From Callaeas wilsoni (taxonomy: Eukaryota; Chordata; Aves; Passeriformes; Callaeidae): a stretch of 64,000 nucleotides of DNA. The notes beneath the pieces are model-generated. The model saw only the letters and a list, made by a program, of their open reading frames with translations. It was not told the DNA's origin and did not search any database. The stretch's first letter is position 1. Each line of letters starts with the position of its first letter. The stretch lies in assembly GCA_013398955.1 (NCBI GenBank), contig VWPU01009501.1, positions 146,001 through 210,000 of the forward strand, written 5' to 3'. This document shows, piece after piece, positions 51,401-63,360 of this stretch. Made by a program: the position numbers and the translations under genes.

Positions 51401-53804
51401 ATTGAGAGCAGGGAACATGGAATAGGCTATAAGTATTCCAGCTCTACTGCTTAGAAGCCCACAGAATAATGTAGTCAGTAAAGAGGTGTCTGGGGACATC
51501 GGTTGACAAGGTCAAGTGGCTGGATTTAATCAAATTCATTTTGTAGCTGGAGATTTAGTCATGGTTATAAGACAGAGAAGTCATCTCAAATAAGGAAGCC
51601 TAACAAGAAAGCAATATATCATCTGCATGAAGTGAAATATATTGCTCTCAGCCATTTAGCTTCATGCCAGAATTAAAGGAAAGTTTTGGAAGTAAAATTA
51701 TAGCATGGGCTATTTAAATCAGGTAAGTGATAATGTAAAGCAGTTGTGCTTTTTTTTTTAAGTGATATTGTGAATCTCTGGTAACAGTTAAACATTTTTG
51801 CTACTGGGATACACTGATGTCAAGAACTGGTTCAGGACAAAGATCTGTATTTCATTACCAGTTTCAGAGTTTGTGTAGTTTTAACATAAGGAACTGGTTT
51901 TCAACACCTTCTACAGTCCTCATGGAAGTTTAAGGCAGATACGGCATTAGTTTCACACAGAACTGCGCTCTGACTTTCTTATGCTGTTTGGAAATGGAAG
52001 ACACTGCAGGAGCTCAGCTGCAGAAACAGAAACTGAGCTGTCTTGTTTCTAAGAGCATTGCTCATTACCTAAATTTAAGATTCAGATCATATGAAATGTT
52101 TGAAGTTTAGAGCTTTGTATGAGCTACCAAATTTTGGAACAGATACTCTGAAATTGTGATAATTTCAAGATCTGCAGTCCTCCCAGAAAACAGGGGGATT
52201 TGTTATGAATCACTGATCAATAATTGTTTCTGGTCTAAAATAGGAACCAGAGTTGCTGTGTCTCACAAAGGACATCCTCTGGTGTTTCAAATTGTTCACT
52301 AGGTTCATTTAGAATATGCATGCCTTCGTGTTCTAAGACCAACTTGTCATAAATGCCTTGCTCTGAATTTTAAAAATTTGAATGAGTTGAAATTATTATG
52401 CATTCAATTCAAGACACTATTTTCAATACATAGGTATTTTTAAAAAATGTATAGAACCCAAAATGAAATAATAAAAGTAAAGAAAATAGATTAAAGCTGT
52501 GTATTTTTATAGAATGGAGATTGGAATTAAAGGCTCTAGGAATAGGTCTATCCATTTGTATCACCCAGTCCAAATGCAGGAAATTTAGGTCAAATTTTCC
52601 TTTTGTACTTTTTTTTAATTTAACTGAATTTTGAATCTATAAATAAAAGTGCTTCACCTTGTTAAAATTTATTTTCATGATGTAAAATCTACCATGATGG
52701 GCATTTAGGCATTTTCTTGGCTAGAAGACTAAACTTCCTATTCTATGCCACTAGTCCATAAATATTATCTGTTACTGGATATTTTTTCTGAATGTGGTGT
52801 CCCAACACTATTTTGCTCATAGTAAAATACGCTTGTTTCTCATGAGCATTACTCATAAGCCATTCCTCATGTTGCCTGGCTTTCTTTCATTTCCCAGAAT
52901 TTCTTTTTTTTTCATACCGCAGTGCACAGGACCAAGGTTAAAATCCTAGGACAAAGAGTTAGGAGTAAGAACAAGAGAGATAATATTGACAAATACTGAA
53001 GAGAATATGAAAGGCAGATGATAGAGCCATGTAAGTAAGTGAATAGGAATTGAAAATAATAAAGGTGACTAATAGGAAAAATAAGGCATCCCCATGAATA
53101 TTTTTCTGTCTTTCAAATGATCAAAGCTTTGTTTTCATAAGGTAGAAACTGATAGCTCTTCCTGTAGGTTCCATGTCTTGCATCCAGAGCCTTTTTCCCA
53201 ACCCCCCAGGCAGAATGATGAGTTGGAGGACAATTAAATAGGTCCACTGCTGTTTGTGGTGTTAAATTGCATGTTGCAGGTCCACAGCTCTTCTGGCAGC
53301 ATGATTAAAGCTAAAAGATGTTAAAAGTCACCAAACAGAGGTGATTTAAGAATATGAGAAATGTTAATTTCATACAAGTATTGGCTGACAATCTTCTACA
53401 CAGTAAATGTGTACAGGGAAAGATTCACAATCTGCATTTTGGCCAAGATAATCAAAGCTGACTTGGGCTCACCTGCAGCAGGGTTGCTAAAGACAACTAA
53501 GGACATATCTGAGTAGGACGTTCCTTTTTAAACCATTTGATAGTTACTCCACTGGTTTCCTTCTTTACATTTTGAAATACTTTGTATTTTAAGAGACACA
53601 GATTAGCCATTTACATGCTGGTATATCCACATTGTGAAGCAGTGAACAAAATAAAAACTGCATGCTTCAAATGCTTACCACCAAGCTCCAAACTTTTACA
53701 CTTGCTTGTGGGAATATTCTCTATGGCTCAAAATACCCAAAAACATAAGTAGTCCCAAAGCCATTATGTGTCCTACTGCCACATAGATTTTATGAAATAA
53801 ATTA

Positions 53805-53833
53805 ATTTGTGCTACAAGTGTTATAGCACAAAT
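53805..53833. repeat. Perfect 10-bp-arm hairpin
   Basis: ATTTGTGCTA at 53,805-53,814 and TAGCACAAAT at 53,824-53,833 are exact reverse complements around a 9-nt loop. AT-rich context; could be chance. Confidence 0.7.
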
Positions 53834-56800
53834 ATAAATCAATATTTGTAGTATTAATCAGTTGAGAATGTCTTGCAAAATTAATTCATAATATGATACG
53901 TTTTTCAGTTGATCTATACATGGTAATCATACGAAATCCACATCCACTTCTATGTTTAGGTATTGTAATGAGTTTCAATGTAATATTTAGAAGAACAACT
54001 ACTCAAAATTGTCAGTCTCTAATTTTGAAGAAATTTTATACTTTGCACAAAAAAGTACATCTTTGGAAATTTTATTATTAATTATTTCAGTAGTCTACCT
54101 CTACTTATCAATTGCTCAAACAATATTTTTCGCTTTACAGGACAAAATAAAAACTTAAGAACCCTTTAGAATAGCAATTATCTTGTTTTATCAACACAAG
54201 AAGATGCATTCTGGGAAGCAGAAAATACAGCCCATAAACCAGATGTCCAAGTACCATACACAGCAGGAGAACAGAAAATATCATGGAACTATACATAAGT
54301 ATAATGACAGGAATAATGAAAATAAAATTTTTAAAAAATTATTCGATTTATTAATAATTTTGAAAGAGGTAAATTTTCCATTCCATCATCCTAAAATTCT
54401 CAGGCCAGAAATAACATGGACCCTCACATAGTTAATATACAAACTAAAATGATGGACTAAGGAATTGGTGCTAATTGGAAGGAAAGTGATGATAAAGCAA
54501 AGGAAGCAGTGCTGTTAATGATGTAACAAAAGTAAGAATGATACAGGTGACTTCAAAATAATACAAAAATTTTTCATTAATAATTCCAGTCCGTAATTCA
54601 GGAATTGGATGAGCATGAGCAACATACACAAAATTTTGGTTTTATTAATTTGGACCAGTCCTGCAGAATGAGTGAAAGGGAATTTAAAGTAAGTGCAAAA
54701 CCACATTGAATAAATAAGCTCATCTGTGGCTATTTGAATCTATTTGATTTAATCTACCATTTCATAGCCAGAAAGTGGCCACAGGAACAACCTCCAGGGA
54801 AAGGATCATTTAAACACTGAAATAAATCTCTCTAGGATTTTGTTGGTCCATGTCCATAAAACAGGAAAATACAAGCAGGAATATGTGATCCATAAATTAG
54901 ATTGTTTGGTGTTCATTATAGAAATACTTTCAAATAAAGGGAAGCTGATTTGGATGAAACAAGCTCTATACACAAATAAACTCAGAGATCTGACAGTTAG
55001 CTTTACTTAGTTGCTTACATCAAAGTGTAATGTGTGCAAAGCAATTTGTTTTTGTGACTGGAGAACACTACTCAGTTTTATTGATGAAAATGATTTTATA
55101 AAATTGAGGGCAACTTTCTCCTTTGGGCTCTTCATGGGAAAAGGCTAGGGAGTGATTGTTCTTCAGGATTTTTTTGGAGAGCTTCCACCTTAATCCTTTT
55201 AAAATCAGTGGCTGGGAAACAATCATGTACTCTGATTTGCTCCTTTTTATGCTGGTATAATTCCTAACTATCAGTATCAGTCAAAGGATTGTCTCTAGAG
55301 CAATATTTTTGGAAACAGCTTGATTCAAAATTTAATTTTAATTTTCAAGAGAGATTAAAAAGGAAAACTGGAAAGAACTCTAAGTTATTGAGACACTTCA
55401 AAAAATTGCAACCCTACTTTTACATTTTAAAGTGCTACGTGAATTTTTAGATGTTACTTGAGGATTTTAGAAGGAGAGAGGAATTTGAACTAAATTTTGT
55501 TGTGAGCAGATATAATATGAAGGACATAAATACCACACACTGCCAATATCTTCAAAGTCAATGATGCATTTAAATCAACCAATTTTGAGAATAATTTAAC
55601 TTTACTGTGTTGTAAAGTGGGTTACTAAAAATCCTGTAAGTTTTCTTAAAAGAATATGGGGTTACGAACTGCTGAGGGAAACTGTACTTTCCCTTTGTTG
55701 TTCAGTCCACTGGACTATTATATCTTTCACTTATTTTCTAAGTTTGCTGTGCAATGTAAGCATCTGGTTCTGAAGGTAGAAAACCCTGGGGGGTCACACT
55801 TTCAAAAGACTGCATGGGAAGATTTGCTTTCTAACATAGTCAATTCTGTTTATAGCATAAAGGCATAAATTGAAGAGTTGCATAAATGATGAACACTGCC
55901 TTAATAACCCAAAACATGTCCATGCTGCTGAGAGGAACGTAAAATCTCAAAAAGAGAGTCTATGCTGGCACAGACTTTGAAGTCTCAGTATATATTCCTA
56001 TTCATGTCGATGATGCATAGTTTTACATATACCTCAAAGTGGTAAAAAATACCAGTTCTGATACATACAGAGGACAATTTATGCAACTGCTCTGGTGGGG
56101 GCAAGTTTCATTTGCACAATATGAAGAAGAGATAAGACACAAGTACAGGTGATACCATATACTCTACCAGCTATCACTATGCATTTGTGTAAGAACATCT
56201 ATTCAATGGATATATAGCAGAAGAAAAACATGTTAAAAAAAAGTCAAAGAAGTTGATGAATGTCATTATAATGCCATAGTGGTAGACTTGTATAATGATA
56301 CTTATAGAGGAATCATCATATATGTTTCCAATTTTCTATTTTTAATGTCTTGATCATGCTTCTATGAATATTGTTGAGATGCTGGTGTGTATGCAACCGC
56401 CTTCACTGAAACTGGGCAAACTCAGATGCCCATAATATCTAATTTGGCAAGAGCAGAGACACTGCTAATCATTTCCAAAAGAAGTGCTACATGGAGTTAT
56501 GGAAGAAGACCAAGGAGAAGAGAAAATGCTATTTTACTTCAAACTCTGTGACTAGGGTTGTACTTTAGGCTCAGGTCACTACTTTATGAGACTTGCACTC
56601 TGAAGTCATAAATGATTTGACAATATTAATGTTATCTTTTCAGTGTTAAGATATGTCTACATGAAGTACTGCTGTTGTCCTGTCTAAAAAGAAATTAAGA
56701 TAGAAATAAAGATTTTTAAAGCACTGCAGCTGTTCTTCCCCTTTTCCCTGTTTCTTCTATTCTACTATTCCTTAACTTTCCTTCATTTTTCTCGTATCTT

Positions 56801-59055
56801 ATTCTGAACTCCTCCCTCTCTGGGCTTATAAACTTCAAGAAAGTTCATGCTACATTATTGTTTGAATGTCTGAGCAAGCTGCCTCTCTCAGAAGCCCGGA
56901 CTGTATAATGTAAAGACTGTGCAAAGGGTATGTGTTCCTGGGGAAGGTAAAGTCATGGAAAGCAGAGAAGTTCTCCAAGTTGTAACAAAACTGGCCTCTG
57001 AAGGCCACACACATGCCAAAACAGTAAGTTACTACTGCTATGGGCTGCAGTCTTGCTACCAGCAGAAATCTGCAATGTGGTGTGGGATTATACACGTTTC
57101 AATAAATTTCTAAGTTTTCAGTAGCCATCTGTAAGCAGTGGGGTGAATGGGCTGCATTTCAGACAACCAAGGCATCCAGGAATATTTCTTCATAGGACAC
57201 TTCTCCTTCCATCCCATTCTCCAGATGCTGCCATATGTGTGATACAATGTCTTGTTGTGAACATGCATCCATATTTTCAGCTTTGTTCAAAAAAGATTTC
57301 TCTAGCTATGCCACACCTACTGAATTTTCTTTTCCAGATGAAGGCACAGCACATGACAAGTTAGCTTGTGCAAGTCAGTTTTGCAGTAGAATCTTGCTGA
57401 TATTGAGATATATTTTTTCCTATAAGAAGAGCATGGCTGTCCAAATTAGGAGCTGAGTTGTATGCATTATTTTTCAGAAAGAAATGAAATTTTTTTCCAG
57501 GCATTACTACAGTCCTGTGCAGTGAAAAAGAGTATTTTACGTTATAATGAAGATCATGGCTATTCTATGATTCTGATTTAGTTGCCCAAAATGTCTAGGC
57601 AGTTCGGTAGACTATCATTTTGTTCATCTATAAGATTACCTGAGCAATATGAGAGAGCATCCAGTCAGAACACGAAGAATAATCTTTGCCACTATTTTTG
57701 GATAACAAATAAGATATAAATTTTAATGTGAGATGAAAAGTATCTTGCATAACTGAACTATCAAAAGAGATCAGTGATTTCTGCTCTAAATAAATACATG
57801 AAAAGAGACAGCAAACTGACACCAAGAAAATGCTAAGCTTTGCACCAACCAAAAATTAACTCAAATTCAGAGAATACCCTTTCAGGAAAAGTCTGCTTAG
57901 GAATCCAGAAAGTTTCTGAGGTTACCATTTATTTCTATGCTATTCTTCCCTCTCCATATGTAGTGGACATGGGTTTTGGCCTCTAAAAACTGGCAGATCT
58001 CCCAGAATGGATGCAAAGGTCTGGACTATCAATGTGAAGTCTGACTCAGCACTGATTCCAGCACTCTGTGAGTCTGGCTTCCCACATTGCTGCATCCACT
58101 GAAATCCTGTGGCCAGGAACTTCACTGTAGGGTTGTGATCATTCCTAGGGAGCAGAACATTCACAAAAAAATGTAGTAGCAATTCGGTTCTAACTTATCT
58201 AAAGGACTGGTTGAAAGGGCAGCTCATATCCCCTGGTCTCATCCATTCTCTATGGATAGCCTCAGATCTTCTGTAGATTCCTTTGCATGTGAGGAATCTA
58301 CATTGCAGCATTTTTCCTATATGTCATCTAGAAAGACATTGGTGGAGCTTTTTCTTCTTTATTTCAAAAGCCAGAGGAAGCTTTACTTCTAAATTCAAAG
58401 CTCAGACCATCCATCAGCTGCTCACTGATATATTTAGGTCTATTTTCTTGCTGTCTTAAAATATAGGTATGTCTGGCATGAACACACAGAAAATCTACAC
58501 ATTGTGAAATGAGAATAAACTGTAGATTTTTCCAAGAGCTGGGAAAAATGTGAATTGTCCCATATTCATGCTAGAGGGGTATTCTGAACCTTAACAATTT
58601 CATGGTCAGTCTAGTTAACTATTTCATGATTGACCAATGAAAAAGAGGAATAAAGTTCTAAAAAGCTATGCCATGTACTCTTTCTAACGCTCTAAGTGGA
58701 TAATACTTGGGAAAATATGAGCTTTTTCTTTTTCATTAAGAGCTAAAAAACCAAACTCTGTGATTAAGATAATGGAAGAATCCAAGTCCTTACTATGGAA
58801 ATCACAGCCTAAGAGCCCAACAGAACCTATGCAATTATATTTTTAACATTATATATTCTTATTCGGTGTTATGAATAGTCAGAACTTGGTTATGTATACA
58901 ACACAAAAATTAAGCATATTTGCTTCCAGATTCAATTGCTGACTAAACTTCATGGTATCTTCATTATACAGCAGTATCTTTGCATACAACAGCTTGTATC
59001 CAGATTTATGTGAGAATTCTGAAGCTATTTTTCTCAGTGTACTTTCTGTTTTTTG

Positions 59056-59072
59056 AAAAAAAAAAAAAAAAA
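59056..59072 (+). repeat. Poly-A run (A17)
   Basis: Seventeen consecutive A. No retrocopied gene is visible upstream of it. Confidence 0.85.
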
Positions 59073-62000
59073 GGAAATCCATAATTGCTAGTCAAGAGGC
59101 TAATTCTGCTTCCAAGAAAATATTTCAAAATTTTAGTATTTCCACCTTTCAATGAGAGAATGAAAACGTTGTTCTAAGAATCATTGTGTTTTCCAACAAA
59201 GGACATTGTTTTTAAAATTATGCACATTATCTATGTGTAAGAAAGTTGCTAACACTTAAAGATCATGAAATCTAAGCTGAACTTCCTAGTTTCTTTGCCA
59301 GAGTATAGACATTTCAAGAATTTAAGTTTTAAACTGTGATAACCATTCAGTTAGAGGGTTTCTATAAAGTTTTGTAGAACCTTAGCAAGGTATAGAGAGT
59401 TGGAAGTGGTGAAGTTCAAGATGATTAAGAAGTGAGCCTCTGTGGAGGTTATTTTATTCTTCTTGAGATATTGTAATTAACTAAGAGCACACATCTTCTG
59501 GAATGGTCCTATGCTACCACCGCTCACACCCAGTTACCATTTTGGTTGAAGAGAACTACGTTTTTAAACCATTCTTACTGCATTGTTTCCTAACTATTTG
59601 TCTGTACCCTCAGCTTTTGGACAGATGGCCACCACTCCCTCAGTACAAAACCTGGATGCATTTTTCCCCTGCCCCATGCTCAGATGCTGCAGCTGAGTCC
59701 CAGGTAGGGTTACTGGTGCCCTGGCCGTGCTGGCAAAGCACTCTGAGACCACGGTCTGGTTGCTACAGGCAGCACTCAACAGGTGAACATGAGGAGCCAG
59801 TGAATGGCACAGGAACTGCAGCCTTGGTATGGACAACATTGTAACTACATAGCAGTTCCTATAGCAGTTCAGAAAATTATGCAATTAGGGAGGGAGAGGT
59901 AATTTGTAAGATTTGAAAGATCTACTCTGAATGACTCTCTCTGCAGGTTAACAGAAAATGCTGGGCCTATTCTTGAGCCCTGAGGGAAAGCTATTGCTGC
60001 TCGACTTGTGTTCATGCGACGCAAGTCCCTGTCACAGCAAAAGAAAGTGGCCCTGCCCCCACAGCTTATGGGAAACAGCTCCCGGGGAGCAGCACCGGAG
60101 ATCGGCTCAGCAGTAACGACAGTGATCACCTGTAGAGCTGAGCTGTTCCCTGGCCCAGCCTCAGCACCTACACATGGCCTGCTACAGATTTTTTTCATTT
60201 GGGATATACTACAGGCTACTTGTTCTGCCAAAGAAAATGAGCAATTTCCAGGAAGTATTAAAATGTACTAAATAAGAGTTCCTCTATAAATTAGCAAAAA
60301 TGGCTCACTAGTTTACACCACTAATTACATTAATGCAGCAGGCATATGTATGTTTCTTTCTTGGCATTTCACAAACAACTTTTAAAACTTTATGTAAATT
60401 GATCAAAAATAACCTGAAATACATTGAAATGACTAAATGTAATAATCCTTTAAGAAACAAACATGTCTCTGAATGGTCATAGAAATAATACAACTTTATA
60501 TGAACTCTTTTGAGCTGATGAAACAGAAAATAGATTTAATGTCTCAGAATAGACAAAATATGTAACTAACATCACTATTTAAATATTAACAAAAGCAGGA
60601 GTCATCACAAAAATGATGTTATATAATTTACCCTAATAGTATTTAAGAATAAACACTTAGAGACTCTAGCATTGCTTTATTTTGCATTGCTGTTTCTCAC
60701 TTATTTGTAACTGGTTTGTACCGCATAAAGTGTATTAACTTTTAAGTTACAGTGACAGTTTTACAAGTTACTGTTCATATATTGTTCAAATGTTGGAAAC
60801 AGATTACTCAACGTCATTCTTTTGCATTTAAACAACAGTAGGTTTAAAGGCAGTATCTGTCAAATTGCCTGTGCAGACTGAAAACTGTGTGAGAGCCTGG
60901 CAACAATATAGAAACAGAAATAAACGGTCAATCTATATGAAGGAAAAGACGTTGTTATTTCTAATTTGGGAACCAGACTGCAATTTAAGAGAGTTGAGAA
61001 TGCTGAGAACGGATAAGATAAAATATTAACTTAAATTTGAAAGATGGGTATCTCATCCATGTAAGCCCCCTTTTGAGACTTCTTCTGTACGAAAACCATA
61101 GCAGGCATTTCACTTGGTGTATTCTTATCACGTTTATCCATTGCCATAGAATACCTTCCTGAAAACACTAGCACTGTTACACTGGCAGTTAACCAAGAGC
61201 CTACACCTCTAGGAAAGAAATTGAAATACAAATTTGGCACACCACAATCACTTCAGCTAAACAGAAAACACTTATAATCAGATTTTTCAAAGTATCTGAA
61301 CAAGAACAAATGTTAAATACTGTTCACAGATTCAATCACAATGATTTCTTCAATAAAAAAGTGGTTTTGTAAATTCAGTTATCATTTACAAACACTATTT
61401 TCTAACAAAATATGAGGGAAAATTTTAGTACATCGCCATTTTAGAATTCCTGCTGCTTATATGAAGACTTCTGCAATATTGCCCCAACAAAGAAGCACTG
61501 AATGTGTCAAGAGCTCAAATCAAAAACTGCTTCTGTTGAGAGTATTTTGACCACGGAGGTAAGACTGAAAGCAATGTTTAACAGTTTGCCTGAACATAAG
61601 ACCTGCTAGGGAAGCTCTAAGAACACCTACTGTTGTATTACATTCATGTGTCAGATTTGAAATTTCTGCATGCATAGTAATAAAGACATTTCAGTATCAA
61701 ATGTCCTTCTTTGACATCCACGAAATCAGGCTGATTCTCTATTGTTTGTGTGGATAGTTTTTTTTCCAGAATTTTTTCAAAGTTAGTGTTTGACAACACT
61801 GAGAACGTGGTAATGGGTGTGCAATGCTCGGCGATGTACTGAGATACAGAAAGCATAGCGTGTTCGTAGTGGGTCACTTACAACCATATACGTAAATGAG
61901 ATTATTCAAGAACGTTCAAGAAAAATTTTGTCCAAAGACACAGACTGTAAACATAAGCATTGCTAATAGTTTTAGCTTTGTCCAAATACTTAACTGGAGT

Positions 62001-62266
62001 CAGTAACAGGAGCTTCAAATGTTGGCTTCTACCGTGCAAGAAAAGAAGTTCACTATTATCACTGTTTCGAAAGGCGAAACTAACGAAGCCGAGGGAGTCA
62101 GCTGGCCGGCTTGTCTCCCTCGCTCACCTACGAGTCAAAACCCGATCACTCCGGGGCGCGGGGGTGGGGGGCAAACAGCTATGGCCGCACAGCCAGGACT
62201 CCCCAGGCTACCGCAGCTGAGTGCAAGCGGCCACAGGAGCGCAAGGGAAGGACGCTGGCAGCTAGC

Positions 62267-62286
62267 CCGTCCGTCCGTCCGTCCGT
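62267..62286. repeat. CCGT tetranucleotide microsatellite
   Basis: Five perfect CCGT units inside the CpG island. Each unit contains a CpG. Confidence 0.95.
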
Positions 62287-62736
62287 CGGCGTAGGCAGCG
62301 CTCCGGGCTCCGGGCCGGCTCCGGCGGCGGCAGCGGGGCCCGCGCGTGGCGACACCTGTGAGGCGCAGCGGGACCCCTGCGTCCGGAGGCGATGGTGGGA
62401 AAGCTGCCCTGGGCGCCCGGCCTTGGGCCGTGCGGGACCTCCCGGCCCGGGGCCAGCGCGGCAGGAAGCGCTCGCTCCTGCCGCGGGCAGCGCTGAGGCC
62501 GAAGCGGCGGGCGGGCGGAGCGTGGGGGCACCGGCTCTACCGGGATACCCCGGGGATCCCTGTGCGGGGCGGGGGGACTCGTGCCGGCTGCCTGCTGTCA
62601 CCGAGTTTCTCCGCCCGTTCGCCCGCCGTGCCTCTTTCGGGAAAGTTGCGGCTCTCCCCGCCGCCAGAAGCCCCGGCAGCGCCGGGACGATTGAAGCCTC
62701 CCGCCTCGACAGCCCGTGCCCCAGAGGCAGGAGGCG

Positions 62737-62744
62737 ATTTGCAT
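62737..62744 (+). promoter_or_regulatory. POU octamer site in the CpG island
   Basis: A perfect ATTTGCAT (reverse of ATGCAAAT) about 580 bp upstream of the ZFPM2 start codon, an AT-rich motif within otherwise GC-dominated sequence. POU-domain factors bind this octamer. Whether it is functional is inference. Confidence 0.4.
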
Positions 62745-62933
62745 GCGGACTTGTCGCTGGTAGTAGCCACTGCCCGTCAAGCCTGACGGACAAACGCCCC
62801 CCTCTTTCCGCCCCCCCGGTCCCGGAAAGCCCCTCCCTAGCCCCCTCCCTCGCCGGCACCTCCTGCCGCCTGTCAGTCGGAGCGGAGCGCGGCGCGGGCA
62901 GCGGAGGCGGCGCGGCAACGGCAGAGAGCGGGC

Positions 62934-63085
62934 GGGAGAGGGAGAGAGAGAGCGAGGAGCCAAGCTCTCCCCTCCCTCTCTCCCTCCCTCCCTCTCTTCC
63001 TTCCTCCTCTCTCTCTCCCTCCCTCCCTCCCTCGCTCCTTCCCCTGCTCCCTCCCTCCGCTCTTTCTGCTGCTCTCTCCCCTCAT
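62934..63085. repeat. GA tract followed by long polypyrimidine tract
   Basis: Bases 62,934-62,960 are GA-rich on the + strand. From 62,965 to 63,033 there are 69 bases of uninterrupted C and T in CCCT/CTCT units, and pyrimidine bias continues to about 63,085. The two blocks are complementary in kind, so an RNA crossing both could fold into a stem. The duplex itself is a homopurine-homopyrimidine stretch that could adopt triplex DNA or bind GAGA-type factors. It lies 240-390 bp upstream of the start codon, in the probable promoter or 5' UTR. Confidence 0.9.
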
Positions 63086-63221
63086 TCTCGCTTTCCGTCT
63101 CACCCACCCCGATCGCCGTTTCTCTTCCCCTCTTCCTCCGTCACACGCGCACACACTCTTTCCCTTCTGCTTGTTTTTCTGTCATTTGACTTTGCATCTC
63201 AAGGCAGCCACCGGCTTCTCT

Positions 63222-63239
63222 ATGAATCCCGTCTGTTGA
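63222..63239 (+). other. Short upstream ORF in the ZFPM2 leader
   Basis: ATG at 63,222 followed by Asn-Pro-Val-Cys and TGA at 63,237-63,239, ending 81 bases before the ZFPM2 start codon. It matters only if transcription starts upstream of it. Base -3 of this ATG is T (63,219), so initiation should be weak. Confidence 0.4.
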
Positions 63240-63320
63240 TCTGTCACCCTCCCTCCACCCCCGTCCCCTCCCAGCTGCACTTCTGTACCTGGAGCAAGGC
63301 AGGAGCGGCAGCCGAGCAGC

Positions 63321-63360
63321 ATGTCCCGAAGGAAACAGAGCAAACCCAGGCAGATCAAAC
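63321..63360 (+). CDS. ZFPM2: ZFPM2 (FOG2) first coding exon, partial gene
   Basis: The exon encodes MSRRKQSKPRQIK plus the first base of the next codon, then the consensus donor GTAAGT at 63,361-63,366, giving a phase-1 intron. This is the N-terminal repression motif of Friend-of-GATA proteins, which recruits the NuRD corepressor complex through RBBP4/RBBP7. FOG2 is a nuclear multi-zinc-finger cofactor that binds GATA4-6 and is needed in heart, gonad and diaphragm development. Lys8 (SKPRQIK) fits ZFPM2, while ZFPM1 has Asn there. SALL and BCL11 proteins share MSRRKQ but diverge from residue 7. The start has A at -3. All zinc fingers are encoded beyond the right edge. The paralogue assignment relies on remembered sequences; it is strong for a FOG-family gene. 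Confidence 0.93.

Larger units (their letters stand above)
41453..62030. other. 20-kb CR1-free upstream region of ZFPM2
   Basis: No recognisable CR1, SINE or gene in about 20.6 kb, against ten CR1 pieces in the preceding 33 kb. Contents worth noting are the hairpin duplication at 43.4-43.6 kb, the tandem and palindromic repeats at 48.36-48.49 kb, a 10-bp-arm hairpin at 53,805-53,833, an A17 run at 59,056-59,072 and a GC-richer patch at about 59,590-60,220. A moderately GC-rich block at 46.9-47.6 kb and one at 50.15-50.42 kb show no gene signature. The remainder is AT-rich single-copy DNA. Confidence 0.5.

Noticed and set aside
57555..57585. CR1 end repeat (TTCTATGATTCTG)
   Set aside because: The preceding sequence shows none of the CR1 3' UTR, so the short match is probably chance.
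61031..61877. Minus-strand open frames of 69 and 77 codons just upstream of the CpG island
   Set aside because: Considered as exons of a divergent gene, but no family match, no clear splice sites and AT-rich composition.
62179..62859. 226-codon open frame on the minus strand
   Set aside because: Low-complexity Ala/Gly/Arg/Pro product of GC-rich promoter DNA with no family signature.
63321..63360. Start exon of a SALL or BCL11 gene
   Set aside because: These share MSRRKQ, but residues 7-13 (SKPRQIK) match the FOG family and not AKPQH or GKPQH.
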